From positions 1 to 16,062 of the forward strand of contig JAJFTX010000025.1 of the NCBI GenBank assembly GCA_021372715.1: a stretch of 16,062 nt of DNA, read 5' to 3'. How positions within the stretch are numbered: position 1 is the stretch's first letter; every line of letters starts with the position of its first letter. Of the stretch, positions 1-7,128 are shown piece after piece. A program made the position numbers and the translations under genes. This DNA comes from Methanobacterium sp. GTDB lineage: Archaea > Methanobacteriota > Methanobacteria > Methanobacteriales > Methanobacteriaceae. A model generated the notes under the pieces. That model had not been told where the DNA came from and did not search any database. It was given only the letters and a program-made list of their open reading frames with translations.

Positions 1-42
1 ATTTATAACCAATAAAATAATAAAAATAAAAAATTAAAGAAT
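1..42 (-). terminator. T-rich terminator of the histone gene
   Basis: Read on the minus strand, the bases just after the histone stop codon are a run of short T tracts (TTTTTATTTTTATTATTTT), the usual intrinsic termination signal for archaeal RNA polymerase, which needs no hairpin. The T tracts are seen; the function is inferred. Confidence 0.5.
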
Positions 43-249
43 TTAAGCTGCTTTTACGGCTAATTCGATATCATCTGCTTTCACAGTTTTTCTACCGGCG
101 TGTTTTGCAAGTTCAACGGCTTTTTTAGCAATTTCTTCGCCTTTTTCTTCTAAAGATTTTGCTAATGCCTCTTTTGCATCATCACTAATCCTTTGTGCAC
201 CAGCATTTTTGATGATTCTTCCCACTGGAGCAATAGGTAATTCAGCCAT
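43..249 (-). CDS. Archaeal histone, HMf family (68 aa)
   Basis: Small DNA-wrapping protein that forms homodimers or heterodimers stacking into archaeal nucleosome-like fibres. The 68 residues are a bare histone fold (three helices, two loops) without tails, the normal length for HMf-type histones. The N-terminal [11 protein letters not shown], the loop-1 arginine R20, H50 and D60 of the dimer-dimer contact, and the loop-2 motif RKTVK (53-57) are all present, so DNA binding and multimerisation should be intact. The frame stays open further upstream to 333, but the ATG at 249 has a near-perfect GGAGGTGA site a few bases before it and starts exactly where the family starts, so 28 extra residues are rejected. 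It is transcribed away from cofH. Methanogens usually carry several paralogues, so a specific gene name is not assigned. Confidence 0.96.
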   Translation of the reverse strand: MAELPIAPVGRIIKNAGAQRISDDAKEALAKSLEEKGEEIAKKAVELAKHAGRKTVKADDIELAVKAA

Positions 250-283
250 ATTATCACCTCCTAATTTAGCTATGACCCTATAA

Positions 284-291
284 TATTTAAA
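284..291 (-). promoter_or_regulatory. Probable TATA box of the histone gene
   Basis: On the minus strand TTTAAATA lies about 40 bases before the histone ATG. Initiation some 25 bases downstream would give a short leader carrying only the GGAGGTGA ribosome site. Position and composition fit an archaeal TATA box; no BRE or start site can be proved from sequence. Confidence 0.45.
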
Positions 292-367
292 CTTATCGTT
301 TATTATAGCATTTTTGTCCATGACATATACCATACTGATGTAACTGATGGGAACATCTTATAACCAA

Positions 368-378
368 AACTTATAAGG
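368..378 (+). promoter_or_regulatory. Probable TATA box of cofH
   Basis: AACTTATAAGG is centred about 29 bases before the cofH ATG at 403. A second CTTATAA copy lies just upstream (357-363). At this distance transcription would begin at or within a few bases of the start codon, so the mRNA may be leaderless, which agrees with the absence of a Shine-Dalgarno site. Confidence 0.5.
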
Positions 379-402
379 TTACAAAATAAAATATGAAATT
401 GC

Positions 403-1518
403 ATGTTTGAAAGAGTAGACATTGACCCTCAAATAGAAGAGATACTAGAAAAATCCATAAAAAGGAGAATCTCAACTCAGGAAGCAGTAAAACTTATTGA
501 AACAACAGGAAAAGAATTATATGCTCTTATAATGACTGCTGATACATTGCGGGATAGGATAGTAGGGGACAGGGTTACTTACATTCCTAACTGGAATATA
601 AATTTCACCAACATATGCACTGGAAACTGCGGATTCTGCGCATTCCGTAAAGATAAGGGTGAAGAGGGAGCTTATTTCTTAAATCCTGATCAGATAGTTG
701 AAAGGGCCAAAAAAGCCTGGAATACTGGGGCTAAAGAGGTCTGTATACAGGGTGGATTACACCCTGATGTGGATGCCTATTTCTATGAGGAACTACTTTT
801 AAAACTACGGGAGGAACTTCCAGATATCTATATCCACGCATTCTCCCCTATGGAAATATTATATGGAGCAGAAAATGCTGAAATGTCTATTAAAGATGAA
901 CTAGTAATGTTAAAGAAAGCAGGACTTGATTCCATCCCAGGAAATGCTGCTGAAATATTAAATGATGATATAAGAAAAGTTTTATGTCCCAATAAAATGA
1001 ACACAGCTAAATGGATTGAAATCGTGGAAACCGCCCATAAATCCGGTATACCCACCACCTGTACCATGATGTACGGCCATATCGAAGAACCACATCACAG
1101 GGTGGAACATATGGACATTCTAAGAGGAATACAAGAAAGAACAGGCGGATTCACCGAGTTCGTACCCTTAACTTTCATGCATCGATTAACCCCCATTTAC
1201 CAGGAAGGGGTTTCCAAAGCAGGCAGTACTGGAATTGAGGATATGAAAGTTTATGCTGTGGCCAGGCTAATGTTTGGTGATATCTTAAAGAATATTCAGG
1301 TCTCCTGGGTTAAACTTGGCTTTAAATTCGCCCAGGTTTGTCTAACTGCAGGGGCCAATGACCTGGGAGGAACCCTGGGTGAAGAAAACATATCAAAATC
1401 TGCAGGAGCTGAACATGGTGTGCAAACCACCCCAGAAAACTTCCAAAGAATAATAAGAAACATGGGAAGGGTTCCTGCCGAAAGGGATACTCTTTATAAA
1501 CATATCCAGGAGCAATAA
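403..1518 (+). CDS. cofH: FO synthase subunit 2 (CofH), F420 biosynthesis
   Basis: Radical-SAM enzyme (5-amino-6-(D-ribitylamino)uracil--L-tyrosine 4-hydroxyphenyl transferase). With CofG it makes FO, the deazaflavin chromophore of coenzyme F420, the hydride carrier of methanogenesis. The cluster-binding cysteines C72, C76 and C79 form the CxxxCxxC motif (CTGNCGFC), followed by a TIM-barrel region with [19 protein letters not shown] and TMMYGHIE blocks typical of the CofH/MqnC branch rather than CofG. The 371-residue length is normal. The ATG at 403 has no Shine-Dalgarno site and a TATA box about 29 bases upstream; an ATG at 393 leads to a stop after five codons, so 403 is the start. It stands alone on the plus strand, divergent from the histone gene; CofG is not in the window, as usual for methanogens, which encode the subunits separately. 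Confidence 0.95.
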   Translation: MFERVDIDPQIEEILEKSIKRRISTQEAVKLIETTGKELYALIMTADTLRDRIVGDRVTYIPNWNINFTNICTGNCGFCAFRKDKGEEGAYFLNPDQIVERAKKAWNTGAKEVCIQGGLHPDVDAYFYEELLLKLREELPDIYIHAFSPMEILYGAENAEMSIKDELVMLKKAGLDSIPGNAAEILNDDIRKVLCPNKMNTAKWIEIVETAHKSGIPTTCTMMYGHIEEPHHRVEHMDILRGIQERTGGFTEFVPLTFMHRLTPIYQEGVSKAGSTGIEDMKVYAVARLMFGDILKNIQVSWVKLGFKFAQVCLTAGANDLGGTLGEENISKSAGAEHGVQTTPENFQRIIRNMGRVPAERDTLYKHIQEQ

Positions 1519-1590
1519 TTTTATATAAAAGTAATTATTCTATTTTATCATCTTAATTATTCTATTTTCTCTTTTTTATTTAAATTATCC
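1519..1590 (+). terminator. T-rich downstream region of cofH containing a 15-base repeat
   Basis: After the cofH stop the sequence is rich in T tracts, ending in TCTCTTTTTTATTT, as expected for archaeal termination. It contains an exact 15-base direct repeat, TAATTATTCTATTTT, at 1532-1546 and 1554-1568, so the termination signal is effectively doubled. The convergent CoA-transferase gene ends at 1640. Confidence 0.5.
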
Positions 1591-1639
1591 TTCTATAATC
1601 CGCTGTCAATGAATTAATTAAGTTAATTAAAATGAAACT

Positions 1640-2941
1640 TCAAATCAAATACATATCTTCTGCTCTTCGCAGGAGATATTCGCGGAACTTGGGATGTGCA
1701 ATATCTATAATTCCCCTTGCTCTTTCTCTGGTGGATTTACCCTTTAAATTAATCGCCCCATACTCTGTTACTAAGTAATGGGTGTCCATACGGGGTGTTG
1801 TAATCATCACTCCCGGATCCAAACGATCCACCACCCTTGATATGGTACCTTCTTTTGCTGTGGAGTTAAAGGCAAGTATTGATTTGCCCTCCTTGGAAGC
1901 GAAAGCTCCTCTTACAAAATCGAGTTGGCCCCCTGTACCACTGTACTGATATCCAGATAGAAATTCTGCATTACACTGTCCTAAAAGATCAACCTGTAAG
2001 AGAGAATTTATGGAAATCATACGATCATTTTTAGCTATAACTGCCGGATCATTAGTGTAAGAACAAGGATAGCTTTCACATGCTGGATTATTATTCATGA
2101 ACCGTAACATTTCCTGATCACCCTGGGCTACTGTGAAAACGTGTTTTCTGGGTTTAAGGGTTTTTCTTTCACCGTTTATCACCCCTTTCTTGATTAAATC
2201 AACCATACCCGGCCCGAAGACCTCGGTATGAATGCCCAGATCACTGTGATTGTCCAGATATTTAGCAACTGCATTGGGCAGACTACCTATTCCCATTTGC
2301 AATGAAGCTCCATCAGGTACCATTTCAGATATTAATTTCCCAATAACATCAATTTCAGGACTAATTTCTCCACTGGGAAAATCCGGAATTAAAGCGTGAT
2401 TTTCCACAACCGCATCCACTTCAGAGATATGTAATAGAGAATCTCCGAAAACCCGGGGCATGTTGCGATTCACTTCGATGATCAAAACCCGTGCAGCTCT
2501 AGCAGCTGTAGATGTAAAGTCATTAGCTGTTCCGAAAGAAAAGTAACCGGATTCATCCATTGGTGAAACCATAGTTATACAAACATCAACCCCGATGAAC
2601 TCTTTTAAGAGTCGGGGAATCTGATGAAGATGATTAGGCACATAATATTCAAGACCTGCTCTTACCAAACCACGGCTGCCTGAAGTTACAAAACCAGTAA
2701 TTGCATCTACACAATCAAGTAGATCTGGAGCAAGAATCGTGGAACATGCAGGGTCCATAGGCAGAGCAGAAAATAATTTTATTTTTTTTAGATCACCTTC
2801 TCTAAGTCTGGATGCTACTGCTCCTAATAGTGCTGGTGGTTCTGCCATGGTAAGACCATGCACCAACATGTCATTTTCCTGGATTAACTTCACTGCTTCA
2901 TCAGGAGTGGTTAATTTATGTTGGTATTCTTTACGATACAT
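1640..2941 (-). CDS. Acetyl-CoA hydrolase/transferase family protein (4-hydroxybutyrate CoA-transferase-like)
   Basis: Cytoplasmic class I-type CoA-transferase that would move CoA between an acyl-CoA and a free carboxylate through a glutamyl-CoA thioester. Family marks seen: GIGSLPNAVAKYL (about 218-230), then HTEVFGPGMVDL, whose glutamate is at the catalytic position of the family; SGTGGQLDFVRGA; and the C-terminal LVTEYGAINLKGKSTRERAR followed by IIDIAHPKFREYL. Its 433 residues match single-chain acetyl-CoA hydrolase/4-hydroxybutyrate CoA-transferase proteins. The ATG at 2941 follows GAGGG at suitable spacing. Substrates cannot be read from sequence: acetate, butyrate, propionate or 4-hydroxybutyrate are all possible, and the protein could also act as a thioesterase. 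It is divergent from the RsbW-GNAT gene; acetyl-CoA transferase domains and GNAT domains are also known as fusions in bacteria, which supports a functional tie (inference). Confidence 0.88.
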   Translation of the reverse strand: MYRKEYQHKLTTPDEAVKLIQENDMLVHGLTMAEPPALLGAVASRLREGDLKKIKLFSALPMDPACSTILAPDLLDCVDAITGFVTSGSRGLVRAGLEYYVPNHLHQIPRLLKEFIGVDVCITMVSPMDESGYFSFGTANDFTSTAARAARVLIIEVNRNMPRVFGDSLLHISEVDAVVENHALIPDFPSGEISPEIDVIGKLISEMVPDGASLQMGIGSLPNAVAKYLDNHSDLGIHTEVFGPGMVDLIKKGVINGERKTLKPRKHVFTVAQGDQEMLRFMNNNPACESYPCSYTNDPAVIAKNDRMISINSLLQVDLLGQCNAEFLSGYQYSGTGGQLDFVRGAFASKEGKSILAFNSTAKEGTISRVVDRLDPGVMITTPRMDTHYLVTEYGAINLKGKSTRERARGIIDIAHPKFREYLLRRAEDMYLI

Positions 2942-2943
2942 TT

Positions 2944-3046
2944 TAATACCCTCTTAGATCTTGATTATTTCCTGTTAATCTCTATTATCATTAATCAATA
3001 AAATTATTATTTATTTTTAAAAAGTTTATTTTAATAATACCCTCTT
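2944..3046. repeat. Duplicated 12-base element TAATACCCTCTT in the divergent promoter region
   Basis: TAATACCCTCTT occurs exactly at 2944-2955 and 3035-3046, 91 bases apart, in the 253-base spacer between the CoA-transferase and RsbW-GNAT genes. The proximal copy, read on the minus strand, contains the GAGGG ribosome site of the CoA-transferase. The distal copy precedes no gene, so it may be an operator half or the trace of a small duplication. Confidence 0.5.
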
Positions 3047-3126
3047 GGTACGATTTTTATTATAGTAATTAAAGATTATAATATCATTTAATCTCTAATC
3101 AGATAATTTTAATTAAGACATGATAT

Positions 3127-3137
3127 AAACTTATATA
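3127..3137 (+). promoter_or_regulatory. Probable TATA box of the RsbW-GNAT gene
   Basis: AAACTTATATA is a good archaeal BRE/TATA-like sequence. Initiation about 25 bases downstream, near 3160, would leave a leader of roughly 35 bases containing the GAGGGG ribosome site at 3182-3187. Inference from position and composition. Confidence 0.5.
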
Positions 3138-3194
3138 GTGTCCATTCTTGTGGATAACTGTTAAAATTGTTTCTAATAGATGAGGGGATATTAT

Positions 3195-4673
3195 ATGGAT
3201 AATGATCAAAAATCTGAAACTTTAATTTCTTTAAAGGCAAAAGCAGAAATTAAATTGTTACCTGCAGTTATAGAAACCGTCAGGAAGGTCACCCGTAAGT
3301 ATGGAATGCCTAAAAACTTCGCCCGAGACCTGGAATTAGCCAGTGAAGAAGCCTGTCATAATGTAATAGAGCACGCCTATGATGATGAAGAGGGCTATTA
3401 TGATTTAGAAATTAGAAGAGAACCTGGTCGTTTTGTGGTTACAGTAAAAGATCAGGGTATCCCCTTCAATCTTAAATTACTCAAAGAAGAAGAACCTCAC
3501 GATCTGGGGATTAAATTGATGAAAGCTAAGACTGACCAGGTTAACAGCCATTATCTGGGAAAGGAAGGTAAAGTGGTAGAATTAGTGAAGTATCTACCAT
3601 CAACAGAAATTGATAGCTCAAAGTCACTGGATGATATTGTAGAAGATGAAAAAGAACATCCCCAACCTGAAGATTTTTCTCTTCGTCTAATGCGTCCAGA
3701 AGAAACCGTAGCCCTGGCCCGCTGTATTTATAAAGTATATGGATATTCATATCCACATGAAGCCATTTATTATCCTAAAAAATTTGCTTCTCTCATCGAA
3801 TCAGGTTTGGTTAAATCTTGCGTTGCAATTACAGACAGTGGCGAAGTGGTAGGTCATTTAGGCATCTTCCTAGAGACACCGGAAGATAAAGTTGGTGAAT
3901 CTGCTCTGGCAGCAGTCGATCCCCGTTATCGGGGGCAGGGATTATTTCCCAGGATGAAGAAGCTGATGATGAACGTGGCTGCTCAACATGATCTTTTCGG
4001 TCTTTACAGTCGTGCGGTGACTGCTCATATTGCTTCTCAAAAGTCTAATGTAAAAATGGGTTCAAAATTAACCGGTTTTATGATAGCTCACTCCCCACCT
4101 ACAGCTATATTTAAAAAAATGGAAACCGAAGAAGATAGCTACCGAAGGAGTGTAGCACTGTTTTATGTGCCTGTAGGGGAGGATAGGGAAAAAGAAGTAT
4201 ATATTCCCCAAAAACATGCCGAGATATTGGAGAAGATCTATTCTCACCTAGAACTGAAGAGGAATCTCTCATATCCAGTATCCATAAAAGTACCCCAAGA
4301 CCCTCAATCAGAAATTTATTCACATTACCTCCCAGAGATGAGTTCAGTTTTTCTTAGAGTAAATAAATTCGGAGTCAATTTTATTGATGAACTACGCTTA
4401 CATATTCAGGAAATGTTACAGAAAGGTGTTGAACTCATTGTATTGAATTTACCCTTAGAAAACCCGGCAACCGCATTATTATGTCCCGAAATTGAAGAGA
4501 TAGGATTCTTTTTCAGCGGCATAATACCTGAGTTTTTAAATGGAGATGCGCTTATTTTACAATATTTAAATAATGTATCCTTCGATCCATCCAAGGTTGC
4601 AGTATACTCGGACTTTGGGAAGGATATATTCTCCTATGTAGTTAGTCAATGGGAAAAAACAGAACAAATATGA
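3195..4673 (+). CDS. RsbW-like ATP-binding domain fused to GNAT acetyltransferase
   Basis: 492-residue multidomain cytoplasmic protein. Residues about 10-135 form a GHKL/RsbW-type ATPase: N-box ELASEEACHNVIEHAY (E51/E52, N56, H60), G1 box VKDQGIPF (D86, G88) and a weaker G2 box DLGIKLMK in which the first glycine is replaced. Residues about 160-305 are a GNAT acetyltransferase with the acetyl-CoA loop VDPRYRGQGLFPRMKKLM. The remaining ~180 residues end in a block (LPLENPATALLCPEIEEIGF, then GDALILQYL) resembling the degenerate second half seen in related bacterial fusions. The ATG at 3195 is preferred over the one at 3180 because GAGGGG (3182-3187) sits 7 bases before it. Archaea have no sigma factor, so a sigma-antagonist role is excluded; a kinase or nucleotide sensor controlling acetylation is inferred. 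Stop codon is 17 bases from the convergent VWA gene. Confidence 0.87.
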   Translation: MDNDQKSETLISLKAKAEIKLLPAVIETVRKVTRKYGMPKNFARDLELASEEACHNVIEHAYDDEEGYYDLEIRREPGRFVVTVKDQGIPFNLKLLKEEEPHDLGIKLMKAKTDQVNSHYLGKEGKVVELVKYLPSTEIDSSKSLDDIVEDEKEHPQPEDFSLRLMRPEETVALARCIYKVYGYSYPHEAIYYPKKFASLIESGLVKSCVAITDSGEVVGHLGIFLETPEDKVGESALAAVDPRYRGQGLFPRMKKLMMNVAAQHDLFGLYSRAVTAHIASQKSNVKMGSKLTGFMIAHSPPTAIFKKMETEEDSYRRSVALFYVPVGEDREKEVYIPQKHAEILEKIYSHLELKRNLSYPVSIKVPQDPQSEIYSHYLPEMSSVFLRVNKFGVNFIDELRLHIQEMLQKGVELIVLNLPLENPATALLCPEIEEIGFFFSGIIPEFLNGDALILQYLNNVSFDPSKVAVYSDFGKDIFSYVVSQWEKTEQI

Positions 4674-4690
4674 TAAAAAGATTTCAAAGG

Positions 4691-5830
4691 TTATATTTCA
4701 CCAATTAAATCTGCAAGTTGCTCTAAATTACTAACTTCAAAACTTTCAGCCCCTGCATCTTCATAAAATGAAACACAACTATCTGCAGCGTTCCATTTTA
4801 TTTTAGGCTCCGGATTTAAAATCAATACTCTTTTAGCCTTCCGGGATATGCTGCTGATTAGATCCGCACTTAAAGGTTCTCTCTCATATTTAGGGCCCGC
4901 CCAGTCTCTGCAGTCACTTAAAATCAGAACATAGGATTTATGATTAATATTGGCCTGATCCAGGAAACTCTTAAATGCAGTGTACATGTTGGATTTACCC
5001 TTAATCATAGAATTTTTCCTACGTATCTCTAGAACTTTAATAAAAGCATCCACAATATTGAGTTCTCTAAGTGCAGATGATATTTCCGCGGTTTTATCAT
5101 CAAACTCAAATGCCCTAGCCCGATTAAACGAGTTTTGAGCTGCGTAGATCATACAGAAAAACCATATGCTGATCCAGTCACAGGAAACACTGACATCACT
5201 TAAGAAGTAATGGTTTTGTTTTTTAATTTTCGGTTTACTTTTTACAAGCTCCAGGAGGCTTCCACCGTGTTTTAAATTCTTTCTAATGGTTCTTCTAATA
5301 TCTGGTCTCTGTTTCTTTGCCTGTTTATATCTACGCACCCTTTTAGTAGCTATTTTCCGACCTAGTTTCTGGCATAAATCTATTAATTCTGGTTGGAGAC
5401 TATTTAAGGTGTGTATGTTGCTTTTTATTAGTTTTGAATTGCCTTCCTGATCAGCTTCATGATTAATATCATTCAATGTATTTTTTATGTATTCTAATTT
5501 GTACTGATAATTGGTGTTGTAATTGAAATTCGCTGTATTTTTACTGGTAACGGATATGTTCAATTTTCTGATAAATTTAGATTTATTATCTAATTCTTTT
5601 TTATTTTTATCTGCCTTTTCTTTTTTATTTTCAAAGAAGTATTCATAACATTCGTTGAATTTCTTTCTCTGCCTTTGGTCTTTAAGATAGATGCATGCCA
5701 GAATTTCTCTGAGATTTTTTTTAGGATACTCATTTAATGATACTGCTTGATAAGCTGTTTGTGTGCTTCTGACACTGGCGGGTATTCCATTTTCCCTTAA
5801 AATTCGGGAGAACTTGACTATATCTTCCAT
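4691..5830 (-). CDS. CoxE-like VWA-domain protein, MoxR partner
   Basis: 379-residue protein of the CoxE-like von Willebrand A group, which works with MoxR AAA+ ATPases in maturation or remodelling of metalloenzymes and other complexes. The family lead-in RRTIRKNLKHGG (179-190) is followed by the VWA domain, whose MIDAS begins D212-V-S-V-S216 (DxSxS) and continues with ILSDCRDW (D306) and RVLILNPEPK. The third MIDAS position falls in KGKSNMYTAFKSF, where the usual G-T pair is not obvious. The N-terminal 60 residues are helical, then about 70-90 are a Lys/Glu/Asp/Asn-rich linker. No signal peptide or transmembrane segment is seen. The start at 5830 has only a weak GGGA very close to the ATG, suggesting translation downstream of the MoxR gene, which ends 56 bases before it. 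The client is unknown. Confidence 0.85.
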   Translation of the reverse strand: MEDIVKFSRILRENGIPASVRSTQTAYQAVSLNEYPKKNLREILACIYLKDQRQRKKFNECYEYFFENKKEKADKNKKELDNKSKFIRKLNISVTSKNTANFNYNTNYQYKLEYIKNTLNDINHEADQEGNSKLIKSNIHTLNSLQPELIDLCQKLGRKIATKRVRRYKQAKKQRPDIRRTIRKNLKHGGSLLELVKSKPKIKKQNHYFLSDVSVSCDWISIWFFCMIYAAQNSFNRARAFEFDDKTAEISSALRELNIVDAFIKVLEIRRKNSMIKGKSNMYTAFKSFLDQANINHKSYVLILSDCRDWAGPKYEREPLSADLISSISRKAKRVLILNPEPKIKWNAADSCVSFYEDAGAESFEVSNLEQLADLIGEI

Positions 5831-5886
5831 ATTCCCATTATTTAATTAATTTATAATATTTATGAAAATTTTCAACTATATTACTT

Positions 5887-6735
5887 CTAATCGAGTTTTA
5901 TATTGTTTAAAACCTTTTTTTTATCCTCTTCATTCTTCACTACCACGTTAATGGTCTTTTTTAAGGATTCTTCATCTAAAACGTTTTGATTAAATATCAT
6001 GAGTGTTCTTACCCAATCTACACTGGCCCGGATAGATGGTGCTTTGATAAGATTTAACGTTCTAATTCTTTCTATAACCTTAACTACTGTTTCAACCAGT
6101 GCTGAAGGAGCTTCCGGGACATGTGATTTTACAATCTTTATCTCCCTCTCTAAAGAGGGGTAGTCTATGTATAAATATAAACAACGATCCTTAGTCTCGT
6201 CTAGAAGCTGTCTTTGAGAATTTGAGGTTATAATTACCATTATATCATTGTTCAGATGAAAAGTACCCAGATCATTGACTGTAATCTGTTTTTCTCCCAG
6301 CGCCTGCAGGAGGAAACTCTCCACTTCCTCATCTGCTTTGTCAATTTCATCTATTAAAATAACAGAATCTTTCTCATTCATAAAAGAAGATAATAGGGGT
6401 CTTTTTATAAAGAAATCTTCTTGAAATACATCTTCAGTGCTCTCATTTTTTTTGGTCATCTCCAGACTCAAGAGCTGTTTCTGATAATTCCATTCACCAA
6501 CAATCTGTTCGAAGGTGATGCCTTCATAGCATTGGATTCTGAAAAAATCACGAGAAAATGCGTCTGAAATTGCTTTAGAGAGTTCAGTTTTACCTGTTCC
6601 TGGCGGACCTTCAATTAATATTGGTTTTTTTAAAGCTATAGCCAGGAAAACCACGGTGTTGATATTGTCATCTGGAATATAGTTGCTTTTTGTTAAAACT
6701 CTTTCCACATAATCTATATCCAAGTCTATTGACAT
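5887..6735 (-). CDS. MoxR-family AAA+ ATPase
   Basis: 282-residue AAA+ ATPase that uses ATP to remodel a client, normally through a VWA partner. Seen: Walker A GPPGTGKT (43-50), the [19 protein letters not shown] segment typical of the MoxR/CoxD branch, Walker [12 protein letters not shown] (125-135, D129/E130), sensor 1 ITSN (169-172), then a region with [11 protein letters not shown] that marks ATPases paired with CoxE-like VWA proteins. The start is taken at the ATG at 6735 because GGTGAT lies 5 bases upstream; the frame continues to a TTG at 6759 that has no ribosome site. It is the first gene of a two-gene unit with the VWA protein. No carbon-monoxide dehydrogenase or similar molybdoenzyme, the classic CoxD/E client, is nearby. 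Confidence 0.93.
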   Translation of the reverse strand: MSIDLDIDYVERVLTKSNYIPDDNINTVVFLAIALKKPILIEGPPGTGKTELSKAISDAFSRDFFRIQCYEGITFEQIVGEWNYQKQLLSLEMTKKNESTEDVFQEDFFIKRPLLSSFMNEKDSVILIDEIDKADEEVESFLLQALGEKQITVNDLGTFHLNNDIMVIITSNSQRQLLDETKDRCLYLYIDYPSLEREIKIVKSHVPEAPSALVETVVKVIERIRTLNLIKAPSIRASVDWVRTLMIFNQNVLDEESLKKTINVVVKNEEDKKKVLNNIKLD

Positions 6736-7128
6736 TAAATCACCAATTAAATTAATCAATATTTTTATTTATTATAAATTTTTATAGAATTTTGATCATG
6801 AATATATTTTATATCAGTTTAATCTTTGATAAAATTATATAGAATTTCATTTAATAGAACAATAATTTTAAGATATTTAAGAATAAGAAGGTTTTTATAT
6901 TGGTTTTAAAAAATTATTTTAACACTATATTTTATTTAATCCTAAAAATTAGGATAAACTAGAATCATAACTGGAGAATATTATTAATTTTAGTTTCAAA
7001 GAATTAATAATTAAAGATAACCTGGGTTTTAATGGAATATTTAGAGATATTTTTAAAACTTATCCTATATATTGAGTGTTATCAATCAAATATTAATAAT
7101 TAAATTGTTAAAAACGAGGTAAATAAAT
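6736..7128. other. AT-rich gene-free spacer between MoxR and methyltransferase genes
   Basis: These 393 bases separate two divergent genes. They are very AT-rich with stops in all frames; no coding frame, tRNA or structured RNA is recognised. They hold a perfect palindrome (6939-6955), a TATA-like CTATATAT (7065-7072) before the methyltransferase, a weak ATTGA...TCAAT inverted pair (7071-7086) overlapping or following it, and a GAGGT ribosome site at about 7116. Confidence 0.6.
6939..6955. repeat. Perfect inverted repeat ATCCTAA-AAA-TTAGGAT
   Basis: Seven-base arms at 6939-6945 and 6949-6955 are exactly complementary around a 3-base spacer. In an otherwise featureless AT-rich region the CC/GG in each arm stands out. 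It has the size of a dimeric regulator operator; it is too short and weak to be a convincing RNA hairpin. Confidence 0.5.

Noticed and set aside
250..333. N-terminal extension of the histone frame
   Set aside because: The 28 extra residues do not fit the tail-less histone family and the GGAGGTGA site points to the ATG at 249; the extension overlaps the promoter.
3180..3194. Upstream ATG for the RsbW-GNAT gene
   Set aside because: The ATG at 3180 overlaps the GAGGGG ribosome site that serves the in-frame ATG at 3195.
3195..4673. Sigma-B-like partner-switching operon
   Set aside because: Only the RsbW-like domain is present; no STAS antagonist, PP2C phosphatase or sigma factor is encoded in the window, and archaea lack sigma factors.
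6736..6759. TTG start extending the MoxR gene by eight residues
   Set aside because: No ribosome site precedes it, and GGTGAT lies inside the extension just before the ATG at 6735.
6736..7128. Possible tRNA, CRISPR leader or structured RNA in the longest spacer
   Set aside because: No cloverleaf bases such as GGTTCRA, no repeated spacers, and no GC-rich stem; only AT-rich sequence and small inverted repeats.
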